From Leifsonia sp. Root4 (lineage in GTDB: Bacteria; Actinomycetota; Actinomycetes; Actinomycetales; Microbacteriaceae), in NCBI RefSeq assembly GCF_001425085.1, contig NZ_LMDN01000002.1, positions 62,001-126,000 on the forward strand: a stretch of 64,000 nucleotides of DNA. Direction: 5' to 3'. Shown one piece after another: positions 1 to 8,106 of this stretch. The first letter of the stretch is position 1. Every line of letters starts with the position of its first letter. Made by a program: the position numbers and the translations under genes. The notes below the pieces were generated by a model. It saw nothing but the letters and a program-made list of their open reading frames with translations, was not told the origin of the DNA and did no database searches.

Positions 1-2
1 CG

Positions 3-197
3 GCAGCGGGCGGCGCCCCCTCGGCGGCATCGCGCGAGCTCGCTCCCCGCATCATCACCTACTGCGGTGGCGGGATCGCCGCGGCCGCGGCCGCGCTCGC
101 GCTGACGGCGGCGGGTACCGGCAACATCGCGATCTACGACGGCTCCCTCAACGAGTGGACCGCCGACGAGAACGCCCCGCTCGTCTCGCTGGTCTAG
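3..197 (+). CDS. sulfurtransferase (rhodanese family), C-terminal part
   Basis: The last 64 codons of a gene that enters from the left edge. The visible part has the rhodanese active-site loop with the candidate persulfide cysteine in TYCGGGIAAA, and ends at TAG 195-197. This matches the catalytic C-terminal domain of thiosulfate or 3-mercaptopyruvate sulfurtransferases, which move sulfane sulfur to cyanide or thiols. The N-terminal domain is outside the window, so two-domain architecture and substrate cannot be judged. It converges on the monooxygenase gene at 346-1695, with a hairpin between them. Confidence 0.8.
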   Translation, partial: AAGGAPSAASRELAPRIITYCGGGIAAAAAALALTAAGTGNIAIYDGSLNEWTADENAPLVSLV

Positions 198-226
198 CGC
201 CGCGCCCGGCGCCCTCCGCTCGGCCG

Positions 227-290
227 GCGCGGCAGAAACCACACAATCGCGCCACACGTTTCTACAGCGGTGGCGCGGTTTCTGGCGCGC
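227..290. terminator. bulged hairpin between convergent genes
   Basis: Inverted repeat: left arm GCGCGGCAGAAACC plus CGCGCCAC, right arm GTGGCGCG plus GTTTCTGGCGCGC, with a 7-nt bulge (acacaat) on the left side. It sits between the sulfurtransferase (+) and the monooxygenase (-), so it probably terminates both transcripts. There is no U tract, which is common in high-GC actinobacteria. Confidence 0.55.
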
Positions 291-345
291 AGACGTCCCG
301 CCCGGCGGTTCGGCGGCTCGCGCGGCGCGTGCGCGTGCGCGGGGC

Positions 346-1695
346 TCAGAGACCACGCATCGTGAACGCCTGCGCCAGCAGGGCGCGGAACGGCGGGCGC
401 CCCAGCACCCGCACGAGGGCGTTGCGCACACCGAGCCGCGGGCCACTGGCCTCGCGCCCGATCTGCATGTTGAACGCCGCCTGCGCCACAGCGCGGCGGG
501 CGGCGAAGCGCCTGCGGAGATCGTACTCGTGCAGCGCGCGGCCGGAGAGGTCGTGGCCGCCTCGCACGGCGAGTTCGAGCGCGGGGGCGAGGGCGGCGGC
601 ATCCAGCCAACCGAGGTTCATGCCCTGGCCGCCGATCGGGCTCACCTCGTGGGCGGCGTCGCCGAGCAGCGCGATGCGGCCCGCGGCCATGCGCGAGGCG
701 AGGTGTTGGCGCACCGCGAAGGCGCTGAGTGAGCTGTCGGTGCGCTCGCGTTCCTCGTCGCTTGCGGATGCCATGGGCAGCTCGATCCCGGTGCGATCCC
801 GCACGATCCCCGCCAGATCGGCCACGCCGGCCTCGTGCCAGAGCCGGTCGGTGAGCACGACCCAGCGCCGCCATCCGCCCGGCAGCGGGAAGGACTCGAC
901 GACTCCCCCGCGCTCGAAGGCGAGCAGCGCGGTCGTGGCGGCGAGCCTGCCGCCTCCGCTGTCGCCCCCGCTTTCCGCCGGGCCCAGCCGCGGCGGCTGA
1001 TCGCTGCGGAAGTCGGCCATCAGGTAGGGCTGTGCCTTCCCGGCCGCCACCCAGCGGATGCCGGCGAGCTCCCGCACCCGGCTGCGGGCTCCATCCGCTC
1101 CGACCACGTAACGCGCCAGCACGTGTCGCGGCGAAGCGGCATCCGTGCCGGCATCGCTGCCGACGCTGATGTGCGACGCCTTGGTCGTGAGCTGGACGTA
1201 CTCCGAGCGCTGCGACACCCCCGTCACGCGGACCTCCCGCCGCACCGGGTCGACGCCGCCGTTCAGCTCGGTCAGGCGATCACGCAGCAGCCGCTCGGTG
1301 CCCTGCTGCGGTAGCGAGAGCACGAAGGGGTAACGCCCGCCGGCCTCGCCGATCTCGAGCGCGCCGAGCAGCTCGCCATCGCACCACGCCTCGCCGCGGA
1401 AGATCGGCGTCCCCGCCGCGATCGCCGCATCCGCGAGCCCGAGCTGAGCCAGCACGGCGATGCCTGGCGGGTGGATGCCGATGGCCCGCGAGTGTTCGGA
1501 GCTCTGCCCGCGCGCCTCCAACACGGTCACGCTCAGCCCGCGCTGCACGAGAAGGCACGCCAATAGCAGCCCGACGGGGCCGGCGCCGACAATGGCGACA
1601 TCGGCGATGGGTCTCGCGGCGGCGGCGGCGCCGTCGGTTGCGCCGTCGGTTGCGGCGTCATCCGGTGTGGTGCGCGGCTCAGGCGACTCAACCAT
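346..1695 (-). CDS. FAD-dependent aromatic monooxygenase of the type III PKS operon
   Basis: 449-residue flavoprotein hydroxylase of the UbiH/PHBH type. The dinucleotide-binding motif GAGPVG is at residues 37-42, followed by a Glu-ending beta strand (VTVLEAR). The second FAD motif LLGDAAHEVSPIGGQGMN lies in the C-terminal half. Such enzymes hydroxylate phenols with NAD(P)H and O2. It is the last gene of a three-gene operon and its start overlaps the methyltransferase stop by 8 bases. Same-order operons (PKS, methyltransferase, flavin hydroxylase) convert alkylresorcinols to hydroxylated or quinone lipids, as in srsABC of Streptomyces griseus. That role is inferred here from context. Confidence 0.85.
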   Translation of the reverse strand: MVESPEPRTTPDDAATDGATDGAAAAARPIADVAIVGAGPVGLLLACLLVQRGLSVTVLEARGQSSEHSRAIGIHPPGIAVLAQLGLADAAIAAGTPIFRGEAWCDGELLGALEIGEAGGRYPFVLSLPQQGTERLLRDRLTELNGGVDPVRREVRVTGVSQRSEYVQLTTKASHISVGSDAGTDAASPRHVLARYVVGADGARSRVRELAGIRWVAAGKAQPYLMADFRSDQPPRLGPAESGGDSGGGRLAATTALLAFERGGVVESFPLPGGWRRWVVLTDRLWHEAGVADLAGIVRDRTGIELPMASASDEERERTDSSLSAFAVRQHLASRMAAGRIALLGDAAHEVSPIGGQGMNLGWLDAAALAPALELAVRGGHDLSGRALHEYDLRRRFAARRAVAQAAFNMQIGREASGPRLGVRNALVRVLGRPPFRALLAQAFTMRGL

Positions 1696-2500
1696 CGAAC
1701 GCTCCGCTGGCGAGTGCTGCGGGCCCCGGGTACACGAGCAGGTATCGGAACGCGCTCTGCGGCCACACCGCCCAGCCCTCCGGCAGTGCGCCCTCCAGCT
1801 CCACGGGGCGGAAGCTCCGGCGGATGGAGGTCAGGCCGTCCGTGCGGATGTAGGAACCCTTGAGCAGCGAGCGGGCGAATGGCAGCGTGCCGAGCGCGAA
1901 CCCGGCGTAGGCGAGCCGGCTGCGGGTGATGTCTCCGTGCAGCACGCGCGGGAGTCGCGGCCGGGGGTGGGAATCGCCCGAGTCGGGGCCCGGCCCGGCC
2001 ACCAGCCGCTCGCTGTCCCAGAGCAGCCCGCCCAGCTCGGCGGCGCTGAGGTGGTGCAGCATGTGATTCGACATCACGATGTCGAAGGTCGCCCCCTCGC
2101 CGACGAGTTCCGCGCTGAAGGCGCGCCGGAACGTGACACCGCGCACCGGTCGCCGACCGCTCGCGAAGTCGTGGGCCCTGGCATCCGGGTCGATCGCCGT
2201 GATCTGCAGGCGCAGCCCATCTGATGCCGCCCACGCGGCGAGTGCGAGCGGCAGGTCGCCGCCGCCGGAGCCGATGTCGAGCAGCGTGGTCGAGCGTGTC
2301 GTTGAGAGCTGTGGCCGGATGAAACGGCGGTAGTTGGCGCGCCACCCCGAGACGGCGGTGTTCACCAGGCCGAACTGCTCGTAGGTGCGCTGCAGCGTGG
2401 CCGGGTCGGCACCGGGGCCATCCATCAACTCGGCGGTGTCCGTGGCCCGCGCATGCAGGAAGCGGCGCGGTCGCTGGGCCGTCGCGGGCGCCGACGCCAT
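1688..2500 (-). CDS. class I SAM-dependent methyltransferase of the type III PKS operon
   Basis: 270 residues with the SAM-binding motif I LLDIGSGGGDLPL near residue 73, an acidic motif-II region (AIDPDA) and NHMLHHL in the motif IV region. It probably O- or C-methylates the phenolic product of the adjacent PKS. Its ATG overlaps the PKS stop in a TGATG arrangement, so the two are translationally coupled. The end overlaps the monooxygenase start. It is a soluble Rossmann-type enzyme with no membrane segments. Confidence 0.83.
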   Translation of the reverse strand: MASAPATAQRPRRFLHARATDTAELMDGPGADPATLQRTYEQFGLVNTAVSGWRANYRRFIRPQLSTTRSTTLLDIGSGGGDLPLALAAWAASDGLRLQITAIDPDARAHDFASGRRPVRGVTFRRAFSAELVGEGATFDIVMSNHMLHHLSAAELGGLLWDSERLVAGPGPDSGDSHPRPRLPRVLHGDITRSRLAYAGFALGTLPFARSLLKGSYIRTDGLTSIRRSFRPVELEGALPEGWAVWPQSAFRYLLVYPGPAALASGAFDG

Positions 2501-3756
2501 CAGCGCACCAGCGCCGGGGCCTCCGTGGGCGTGCTGTCGGGCGAGGGTACGGATGCCGCGGCATCCGCCTCACCGACGCTCGCCCCGCCGCCCACGCGTT
2601 CCGCGGCCACGCGCGCCCCGACGGTGCTGAGCAGCGCGGTCTCGACGGTGAGCCCCGGCCCGAAGGCCATCGCCAGCACGCGCTCTCCCGCCGCCGTGTC
2701 CGGAGCCTCGAGGATGTGTTTCAGCACGAAGAGCACTGTCGCGCTCGACATGTTTCCGTAGTTGCGAAGCGTCTCACGGGCCGGCACGAGTTGCGCCTCG
2801 CTGAGCCCGAGCTTCTGCTCGACCTTGTCAAGGATGCTGCGCCCGCCCGGGTGGATCGCCCAGTGCTGCACCGCCTCACCGGCCGCTCCAGCGGCGAGCG
2901 CCGTCGCGAGGACCGGTTCCGGCGCGAACAGCGGCACGAGCGCGTTGCCGATGTGCTCGTCGATGATGTGCGGCACGTAGCTGGAGAGCACCATCTCGAA
3001 GCCGCTGTCGCCGATCTTCCACGCCATGTCGGCCTCGCCGACCGGCGTCAGCACGGTCTCGGAGCGGTCCAGCGTGAACGCCATCTCTCCGTCGACCGGC
3101 GGCCGGGCGCTCACGATCCCGGCGGCTGCGCCGTCCCCGAACAGCGACGACGCCACGATTTCATCGGGGTCGTTCGAGCTGCGCAGGTGCAGCGAGCACA
3201 GTTCGGCACTCACCACGAGCACGACGGCATCCGGGTCGGCCTCGACGAACTGTCGCGCCGTGCGCAGCGCGGGCATGGCGGCGTAACAGCCCATGAAACC
3301 CAGGTGATAGCGCTGCACGGATGGCGCGAGCCCCAGCTCGCGCACCAGCATGTAGTCAGGGCCCGGCTGGTAGAAGCCGGTGCAGGAGACGGTGACGACG
3401 TGCGTGACATCGGCCGCCTCGATGCCGGGGCAGGCCGCGAGCGCGCGGCGGGCAGCCTCGACGAAGAGCGGCGTCGCCTGCTGGATGTAGAGCTCGTTGC
3501 GCACTTTGGTGCCAGGCCGCAGGAGCAGCCCAATGGCACTGTCGAAGAACTGATGGTCTCCCGGCGGTTGGTGCAGAGAGAGCTCCTCGATCACCGAATA
3601 CCGGGTGTCGATGCCTGAGGCGTTGAAGGCGGTGCTGACGAGTCGTTGACCCAAGCGACTGAGACCGGGCTGGGCGGCAAAGGCGTCTCGCACCTCCTCC
3701 TGCACCAGCACGGTGGGGGGAACAGCAGTCTGCAGTGCGCGTAGCGTCACAACCAT
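2500..3756 (-). CDS. type III polyketide synthase (chalcone synthase-like)
   Basis: 418 residues of the thiolase fold. The catalytic triad is complete: Cys157 in GFMGCYAAMP, His302 in IHPGGRS and Asn335 in YGNMSS, almost the same numbering as plant chalcone synthase. Type III PKSs extend acyl-CoA starters with malonyl-CoA; bacterial members with this operon make alkylresorcinols or alkylpyrones. The family usually has 350-400 residues; the extra length is an Ala/Ser/Pro-rich C-terminal tail. The ATG lies 5 nt after a TAGACT -10-like hexamer, so the mRNA is probably nearly leaderless. It is the first gene of the operon. The starter unit cannot be read from sequence. Confidence 0.93.
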   Translation of the reverse strand: MVVTLRALQTAVPPTVLVQEEVRDAFAAQPGLSRLGQRLVSTAFNASGIDTRYSVIEELSLHQPPGDHQFFDSAIGLLLRPGTKVRNELYIQQATPLFVEAARRALAACPGIEAADVTHVVTVSCTGFYQPGPDYMLVRELGLAPSVQRYHLGFMGCYAAMPALRTARQFVEADPDAVVLVVSAELCSLHLRSSNDPDEIVASSLFGDGAAAGIVSARPPVDGEMAFTLDRSETVLTPVGEADMAWKIGDSGFEMVLSSYVPHIIDEHIGNALVPLFAPEPVLATALAAGAAGEAVQHWAIHPGGRSILDKVEQKLGLSEAQLVPARETLRNYGNMSSATVLFVLKHILEAPDTAAGERVLAMAFGPGLTVETALLSTVGARVAAERVGGGASVGEADAAASVPSPDSTPTEAPALVR

Positions 3757-3865
3757 GGTTCAGTCTAGGCACCCGCAGGGCCCTGTGGCATAGAGCCGCG
3801 GCACAGTTCTCAGCCAGTTCGGTGCCAGCGCACATCCAGCCCAGTCACAGCGATAGCCTGATGGC

Positions 3866-4813
3866 ATGCTCGACGTTGCCTTCGCCCGTGCCGCAAGCGC
3901 CGAGACGCTGCGCGCCTTCGCCCTCGACGAATCTCTCAAGGCACGAGTTCTCGCCGATCCCGGTCTCTCCCCGATCGCCAGGCGCATCGCCGAGCGTTAC
4001 ATCGCCGGCGAGACGCTGGATCAGGTCTTCGACCGGCTGCCGGAGGTGTTCGCCCGCGGGCACCTCGCGAGCATTGAGTACACCGGGGAGAGCGTGCGCG
4101 CCGCGGCCGTGGCCGATGCAGAGACCGAGGTCTTCCTGGAGCTCGCCCGGCGGATCCAGAGCTCAGCGGTGCCGAGCACCGTCTCCTTTGACCTGTCACA
4201 CATCGGGCTCACCGTCGATCCAGAGTTGGGCTACCGCAACGCGGTTCGTCTTGCCGAGGCGACGGCAGAGGCCGGCACCGAACTCATCATCTCGGCCGAG
4301 GGTTCCGCGCGCACCGACCTCGTGCTCGATACACATGCCCGGCTCTGCCGGAGCTTCGACCACGTCGGCATCACCGTGCAGGCGCGACTGCACCGGACTC
4401 CCTCCGATCTCGCGGCGCTTCTGCAGAGGCCGGGGCGCGTGCGGCTGGTCAAGGGGGCATTTCTCGAGCCGGAGAGCGTTGCGTTCGCGCGCGACAGTTC
4501 CGCACTTCGAGACGCCTACGTCACCCTTGCGGACACGCTAATCACGAGCGGGCACGCGCTGTCGATCGCCACGCACGACGCCGACATTCTCGACACGCTG
4601 CTGAGCGTTCATGGCAGCGCACTCGCCGCCCCGCACGTCGAGTTCGAGATGTTGCTCGGTCTCGGCACCGAAACGCTCGACGAGCTGCGCGCGGCCGGAC
4701 TGCGCACACGGGAGTACCTGATCTTCGGCACGGAGTGGTGGCTCTACGTGCTCAACCGCATCGCCGAGAATCCCGATCGCGTGTTCCAGGCGATCACCGA
4801 CGCGGCAGGCTAG
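3866..4813 (+). CDS. proline dehydrogenase-like FAD enzyme
   Basis: 315 residues resembling monofunctional proline dehydrogenase (TIM barrel, FAD): RVRLVKGAFLEPES in the middle and WWLYVLNRIAENPDR near the C-terminus. The family oxidises L-proline to pyrroline-5-carboxylate. In canonical members two adjacent arginines at the C-terminal motif (RRLAE) bind the substrate carboxylate; here the first is Asn297 and only Arg298 remains, so substrate choice may differ. No P5C dehydrogenase gene is next to it. Start: TAGCCT hexamer, 6 nt, then ATG, a leaderless arrangement. It is divergent from the PKS operon. Confidence 0.8.
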   Translation: MLDVAFARAASAETLRAFALDESLKARVLADPGLSPIARRIAERYIAGETLDQVFDRLPEVFARGHLASIEYTGESVRAAAVADAETEVFLELARRIQSSAVPSTVSFDLSHIGLTVDPELGYRNAVRLAEATAEAGTELIISAEGSARTDLVLDTHARLCRSFDHVGITVQARLHRTPSDLAALLQRPGRVRLVKGAFLEPESVAFARDSSALRDAYVTLADTLITSGHALSIATHDADILDTLLSVHGSALAAPHVEFEMLLGLGTETLDELRAAGLRTREYLIFGTEWWLYVLNRIAENPDRVFQAITDAAG

Positions 4814-4883
4814 CGCGGCCGACTGAGCGCGGCAGGCGCGAGCAGCGGGCGCTGCCGAGTGACTCGACGGAGAGCCGGCGCGC

Positions 4884-5384
4884 TCAGCAGCCGCAGCTGA
4901 CGCTGGCGCCGGCCGCGGATACCGGCCCGACGAGTGGGTCGACGAGGCGCGCCTCTGTGCCGGCATCCGTCTGCACGGGGTAGCCCTCGCGTGCCCAGTA
5001 CTCGAAGCCGCCGATCATCTCGCGCACCTCGTAGCCGAGCAGGCTCAGCGCCAGGGCCGCCTTCGTGCCGCCGTTGCAGCCGGGGCTCCAGCAGTAGACG
5101 ACGAGCTTCGTGTCCGGCGCGAACAGCGTGGCCGCCTCCTCGGCGATCCGTGCAGTCGGCAGGTGCACGGCGCCGGCCGCACGGCCCTGCGCCCAGGCGG
5201 CATCGCTGCGGGTGTCGACGAGAACGAAGCTCGGCGTTCCCGCACGCTGTTCGGCGTCGACATCGGAGGCGTCCGTCTCAAAGGCCAGCTTTGCCCGGAA
5301 GTGTGCACTGGCCGCCTCGGGCGTCGCGGCGCGCTCGGCACCGAAGACGGAGGCGGGCCGGGTCTGGGCGGGGCTGAGTGTCAT
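4884..5384 (-). CDS. rhodanese-like domain protein
   Basis: 166 residues from the chosen ATG at 5384 (an upstream extension to 5525 looks non-coding). A single rhodanese domain: FVLVDTRSDAAWAQGR, GAVHLP, then the active-site loop VVYCWSPGCNGGTKAA with two cysteines, then GFEYWAREGYPV. The N-terminus (about 50 residues) is outside the domain. The C-terminus ends in a Cys-rich SCGC tail. Likely a sulfur- or thiol-handling protein; substrate unknown. An AATGCT hexamer 6 nt before the ATG may be its -10 box. It converges on the proline-dehydrogenase-like gene. Confidence 0.8.
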   Translation of the reverse strand: MTLSPAQTRPASVFGAERAATPEAASAHFRAKLAFETDASDVDAEQRAGTPSFVLVDTRSDAAWAQGRAAGAVHLPTARIAEEAATLFAPDTKLVVYCWSPGCNGGTKAALALSLLGYEVREMIGGFEYWAREGYPVQTDAGTEARLVDPLVGPVSAAGASVSCGC

Positions 5385-5510
5385 GCGTCCAGCATTCCGG
5401 ATGCCGCAGCTCGGCGACCCGGAGTTCCTGCCGCTCTTCGCCGAGATCCCGCCACCGCGCGGCGCGCGGCCGCGTTCGCACCGCGCATCCGAGTTCGCGC
5501 GAGAAAGGTC

Positions 5511-5539
5511 TTGACAGCGCGGCATCCGCGGCCTATCTT
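5511..5539 (+). promoter_or_regulatory. sigma-70-type promoter of the ArsR operon
   Basis: TTGACA (5511-5516), a 17-base spacer, then TATCTT (5534-5539): a near-consensus housekeeping promoter. It sits 34 bases before the GTG of the ArsR-family gene and directly abuts the palindrome at 5541-5556. Confidence 0.75.
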
Positions 5540-5540
5540 C

Positions 5541-5556
5541 ATAACCAATTAGTTAT
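5541..5556. promoter_or_regulatory. probable ArsR operator
   Basis: ATAACCAATTAGTTAT is a 16-base near-perfect palindrome (one mismatched pair). It covers the expected transcription start just downstream of the -10 box. Position and AT-rich dyad fit autorepression by the ArsR-family protein encoded at 5574. Confidence 0.7.
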
Positions 5557-5573
5557 GGATTGAGGTTCGACCG

Positions 5574-6005
5574 GTGAACACGACCCTGAGCAGCGTGCGC
5601 AACGCCCCGGGCGCCGCCTCGCCCGCGGCCGAGGAGGAACGCCTGAACCGCGTCTTCATGGCCCTGGCCGACCCGACCAGGCGGGCGATCCTTGCCCGCC
5701 TCGCCGCGGGGGACGCGTCGGTGTCCGAACTGACAACGCCGTTCGCGATGAGCCAGCCCGCCATCTCGAAACACCTCAAGGTGCTCGAGGCCGCCGGGCT
5801 GATCTCGCGCAGCAGGGCGGCGACGGCACGCCTCAGCCACCTCGAGGCCGCGCCGCTCGAGGAGGCCAGCGTGTGGGTGGAGAACTACCGGCGATTCTGG
5901 GGCGAGAGCTTCGACAAACTCGACGTCGCACTGGCGGCGCACATGGCCACCCAAACAAATTTCACCCAGGCCGACACACTCACCGAGGGGCACACAGCGT
6001 CATGA
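5574..6005 (+). CDS. ArsR-family transcriptional repressor
   Basis: 143 residues with GTG start. Winged helix: RVFMALADPTRRAILARLA, then SVSELTTPFAMSQPAISKHLKVLEAAGLI and an arginine-rich wing. There is no obvious metal-binding Cys cluster. It resembles the ArsR regulators that precede SRPBCC/AHSA1 genes rather than arsenic sensors. The stop overlaps the next start as ATGA, so it is coupled to the SRPBCC gene. Autoregulation through the palindrome at 5541-5556 is inferred. Confidence 0.88.
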   Translation: MNTTLSSVRNAPGAASPAAEEERLNRVFMALADPTRRAILARLAAGDASVSELTTPFAMSQPAISKHLKVLEAAGLISRSRAATARLSHLEAAPLEEASVWVENYRRFWGESFDKLDVALAAHMATQTNFTQADTLTEGHTAS

Positions 6006-6490
6006 CCGAGACCCGCCCGAGCGGCATCGCCGACACCGACACCTACATCACGCGCATGTTCGCGGCCCCGCGCGACGTCGTCTTCGACTTCTGGTTGCAG
6101 CCCGCCAGGCTCGCCGAGTGGTGGGGCCCCGTCGGGTACTCGGCGCCGGTCGAGCACATCGTGATGGAACGCTCCGTCGGCGGGCGCTTCCAGCTCTGCA
6201 TGGTCGAGGAGTCCACGGGCGTGGAGATCTGGACGTACGGCGAGGTGCTCGAGTTCCTCGAACCCGAACTCATCGCATTCCAGCTCAGCGTCAAACGTCC
6301 CGTCGACGAGGAGCCGATCACGATGCAGCTCCGCGTGCAGTTCCACGACCACGGCGAGCGCACCCGCATCACCCTGCATCAGGGTCCGTTCGCGGCCACC
6401 GAGATGGAGCGTGGCAACAACATCGGCTGGAGCATGTCGTTCGACAAGCTGGATGCCGCCATCGCCGGCGCCGCCGGCATCCGCCCCTGA
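6002..6490 (+). CDS. SRPBCC (AHSA1-type) domain protein
   Basis: 162 residues from the ATG overlapping the ArsR stop. The Bet v1-like fold is indicated by TRMFAAPRDVVFDFW near the start, LAEWWGPVGYSAP, and a C-terminal helix NNIGWSMSFDKLDAAI. Members bind hydrophobic ligands or act as small hydrolase-like or chaperone-activator domains; the ligand is unknown. Pairing with ArsR is common in actinobacteria. Second gene of a four-gene operon. Confidence 0.85.
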   Translation: MTETRPSGIADTDTYITRMFAAPRDVVFDFWLQPARLAEWWGPVGYSAPVEHIVMERSVGGRFQLCMVEESTGVEIWTYGEVLEFLEPELIAFQLSVKRPVDEEPITMQLRVQFHDHGERTRITLHQGPFAATEMERGNNIGWSMSFDKLDAAIAGAAGIRP

Positions 6491-6521
6491 CCTCTCACAG
6501 CACCAGCGAAAGGACCGCACC

Positions 6522-7364
6522 ATGAGCTCGCACTCCACCACCATTTCACCGCCGCACACCGTCACCTCCGCCGACGGCACCGTCATCGCCTACGACGCGA
6601 CGGGCACCGGGCCCGCGCTCGTGCTCGTCGGCGGCGCGTTCAGCGAGCGCCGCTTCCCGCTGACGCGTGAGCTCGTCGAGCAGCTCGCCGACAGCTTCAC
6701 CGTCTACAACTACGACCGGCGCGGCCGCGGCGACAGCGGGGACACCTCGCCGTACGCGATCGAGCGCGAGGTCGAGGACCTCGATGCCGTCATCGCCGCC
6801 GCGGGCGGAACCGCGCTGGTTTGGGGCCTCTCCTCCGGTGCCGCGCTGGCGATCGAGGCGGCCGCCCGCGGCTCGCACATCAGCCGGCTCGCCTGCTACG
6901 AGCCGCCCTACGTCGTCAACGCCGACCCGCTGCGCACCGCGATCGGGCTCCGCGCGCCGATCGCCGCCCTCCTGGCCGCCGGCGAGAGGAGCAAGGCGGT
7001 GTCGCTGTTCATGACCAAGGGCATGGGGATGCCGGGCGTCGTCGCCTTCGGGATGAGGCTGTCCCCGATGTGGAAGCGCCTCACCGCGCTCGCGAACACG
7101 ATTCCCTACGATCTGGCCGTGACGAGCGCGGCCATGAAGCCGGGTGTCGGCAGCGCGGTCCCCAAGCTCGACGGTTCGCGCTGGGCCTCGATCGGCTGCC
7201 CAGTCACGGTGATGGCCGGCACGAAGAGTCCGGAGCCGTTGCGCACGGCGGCCGAGTGGGCGGCATCCGCCGTTCCCGGCGCGACCATGCGGTGGATGCC
7301 GGACCAGAACCACACATTCAAGCCGCCCGTCGTGGCGGACGCACTGAAGGAGATGTTCCGATGA
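6522..7364 (+). CDS. alpha/beta hydrolase
   Basis: 280 residues. Start chosen at ATG 6522, behind GAAAGGA at about 8 nt. The fold shows ALVLVGGAFSERR near the oxyanion region, YDRRGRGDSGD, and the nucleophile elbow GLSSGA. The probable catalytic histidine is in PDQNHTF near the end. No signal peptide, so cytosolic. Substrate unknown. The stop overlaps the following start (ATGA). Confidence 0.87.
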   Translation: MSSHSTTISPPHTVTSADGTVIAYDATGTGPALVLVGGAFSERRFPLTRELVEQLADSFTVYNYDRRGRGDSGDTSPYAIEREVEDLDAVIAAAGGTALVWGLSSGAALAIEAAARGSHISRLACYEPPYVVNADPLRTAIGLRAPIAALLAAGERSKAVSLFMTKGMGMPGVVAFGMRLSPMWKRLTALANTIPYDLAVTSAAMKPGVGSAVPKLDGSRWASIGCPVTVMAGTKSPEPLRTAAEWAASAVPGATMRWMPDQNHTFKPPVVADALKEMFR

Positions 7365-7933
7365 GAATCGTCAGCCTCGGCATGCAGGTGACCCTGGACG
7401 GCTTCGTCGCCGGCCCGAACGGCGAGCTGGACTGGGCGATGGAGCGGCTCGACGAAGAACTCTTCGCCCACCAGGAGGTGCTGCAGAGCGGCTCGGACAC
7501 GATGCTGCTCGGGCGGGTGAACTACCTCGATCAGGCCGCGTACTGGCCGACGGCCGAGGAACCACTCGCGAAGATCCTGAACGCGCAGCAGAAGGTCGTG
7601 TTCTCCACGACGCTCACGCAGGTCGACTGGCAGAACTCTCGGCTCGCAACCGGCAGCCCGGCCGAGGAGATCGCGGCGCTGCGGGAGCAGCCGGGCACCG
7701 TGATCAGCGTGGCCGGCGGTTCGCGCTTTGCCCAGTCGCTGTTTCGCGAGCACCTCATCGACGAGGTGCGGCTCTATGTGCACCCGATCGCGCTCGGCCG
7801 CGGCATCCCGCTCTTCGCCGAACCGCTCCAGCTCGAGCTCACCGCGTCGCGGCGCTTCGGCAACGGCACCCTGCTCAACAGCTACCGCGACCCGCTCTCG
7901 GCCGGCTTCGCGGCCGCCGGTGGCACCGAGTGA
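7361..7933 (+). CDS. DHFR/RibD C-terminal family reductase
   Basis: 190 residues: MQVTLDGFVAGPNGELDW at the N-terminus, LLGRVNY, VISVAGGSRFAQSL, LIDEVRLYVHPIALGRG. This is the dihydrofolate-reductase-like domain of RibD C-terminal proteins, an NADPH-dependent reductase fold whose actinobacterial paralogues mostly have unknown substrates. Last gene of the ArsR operon, overlapping the hydrolase by 4 bases. Confidence 0.85.
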   Translation: MRIVSLGMQVTLDGFVAGPNGELDWAMERLDEELFAHQEVLQSGSDTMLLGRVNYLDQAAYWPTAEEPLAKILNAQQKVVFSTTLTQVDWQNSRLATGSPAEEIAALREQPGTVISVAGGSRFAQSLFREHLIDEVRLYVHPIALGRGIPLFAEPLQLELTASRRFGNGTLLNSYRDPLSAGFAAAGGTE

Positions 7934-7950
7934 GCGCTCGCGCTGCCGCC

Positions 7951-8075
7951 ACCCGCTGATTGAGCCCGTCTCCCGCTGATTGAGCCTGTCTCCCGCTGAT
8001 TGAGTCCGTCTCCCGCTGATTGAGCTTGTCTCCCGTTGATTGAGCTTGTCTCCCGTTGATTGAGCTTGTCGAAAT
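7951..8075. repeat. six-copy 20-bp tandem repeat
   Basis: Six head-to-tail copies of a 20-base unit, consensus TCCCGCTGATTGAGCYTGTC, each with 0-3 changes. The last copy runs into GAAATCC, which restores the genome-wide element CGCTGATTGAGCTTGTCGAAA. Related sequence occurs at 11232-11353 and 25272-25352. It lies between the DHFR-family gene and the DUF1801 gene. Confidence 0.92.
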
Positions 8076-8106
8076 CCCACCACACCACCTCGTGAAAGGA
8101 CCCCAG

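Noticed and set aside
2716-3618. Long plus-strand ORF opposite the type III PKS gene
   Set aside because: It is the complement of a clearly conserved gene; the protein is Arg/His/Glu-rich with no family resemblance, a usual high-GC shadow.
7951-8075. Possible CRISPR array
   Set aside because: The copies are contiguous with no spacers, and no cas gene is nearby; it is a simple tandem repeat.
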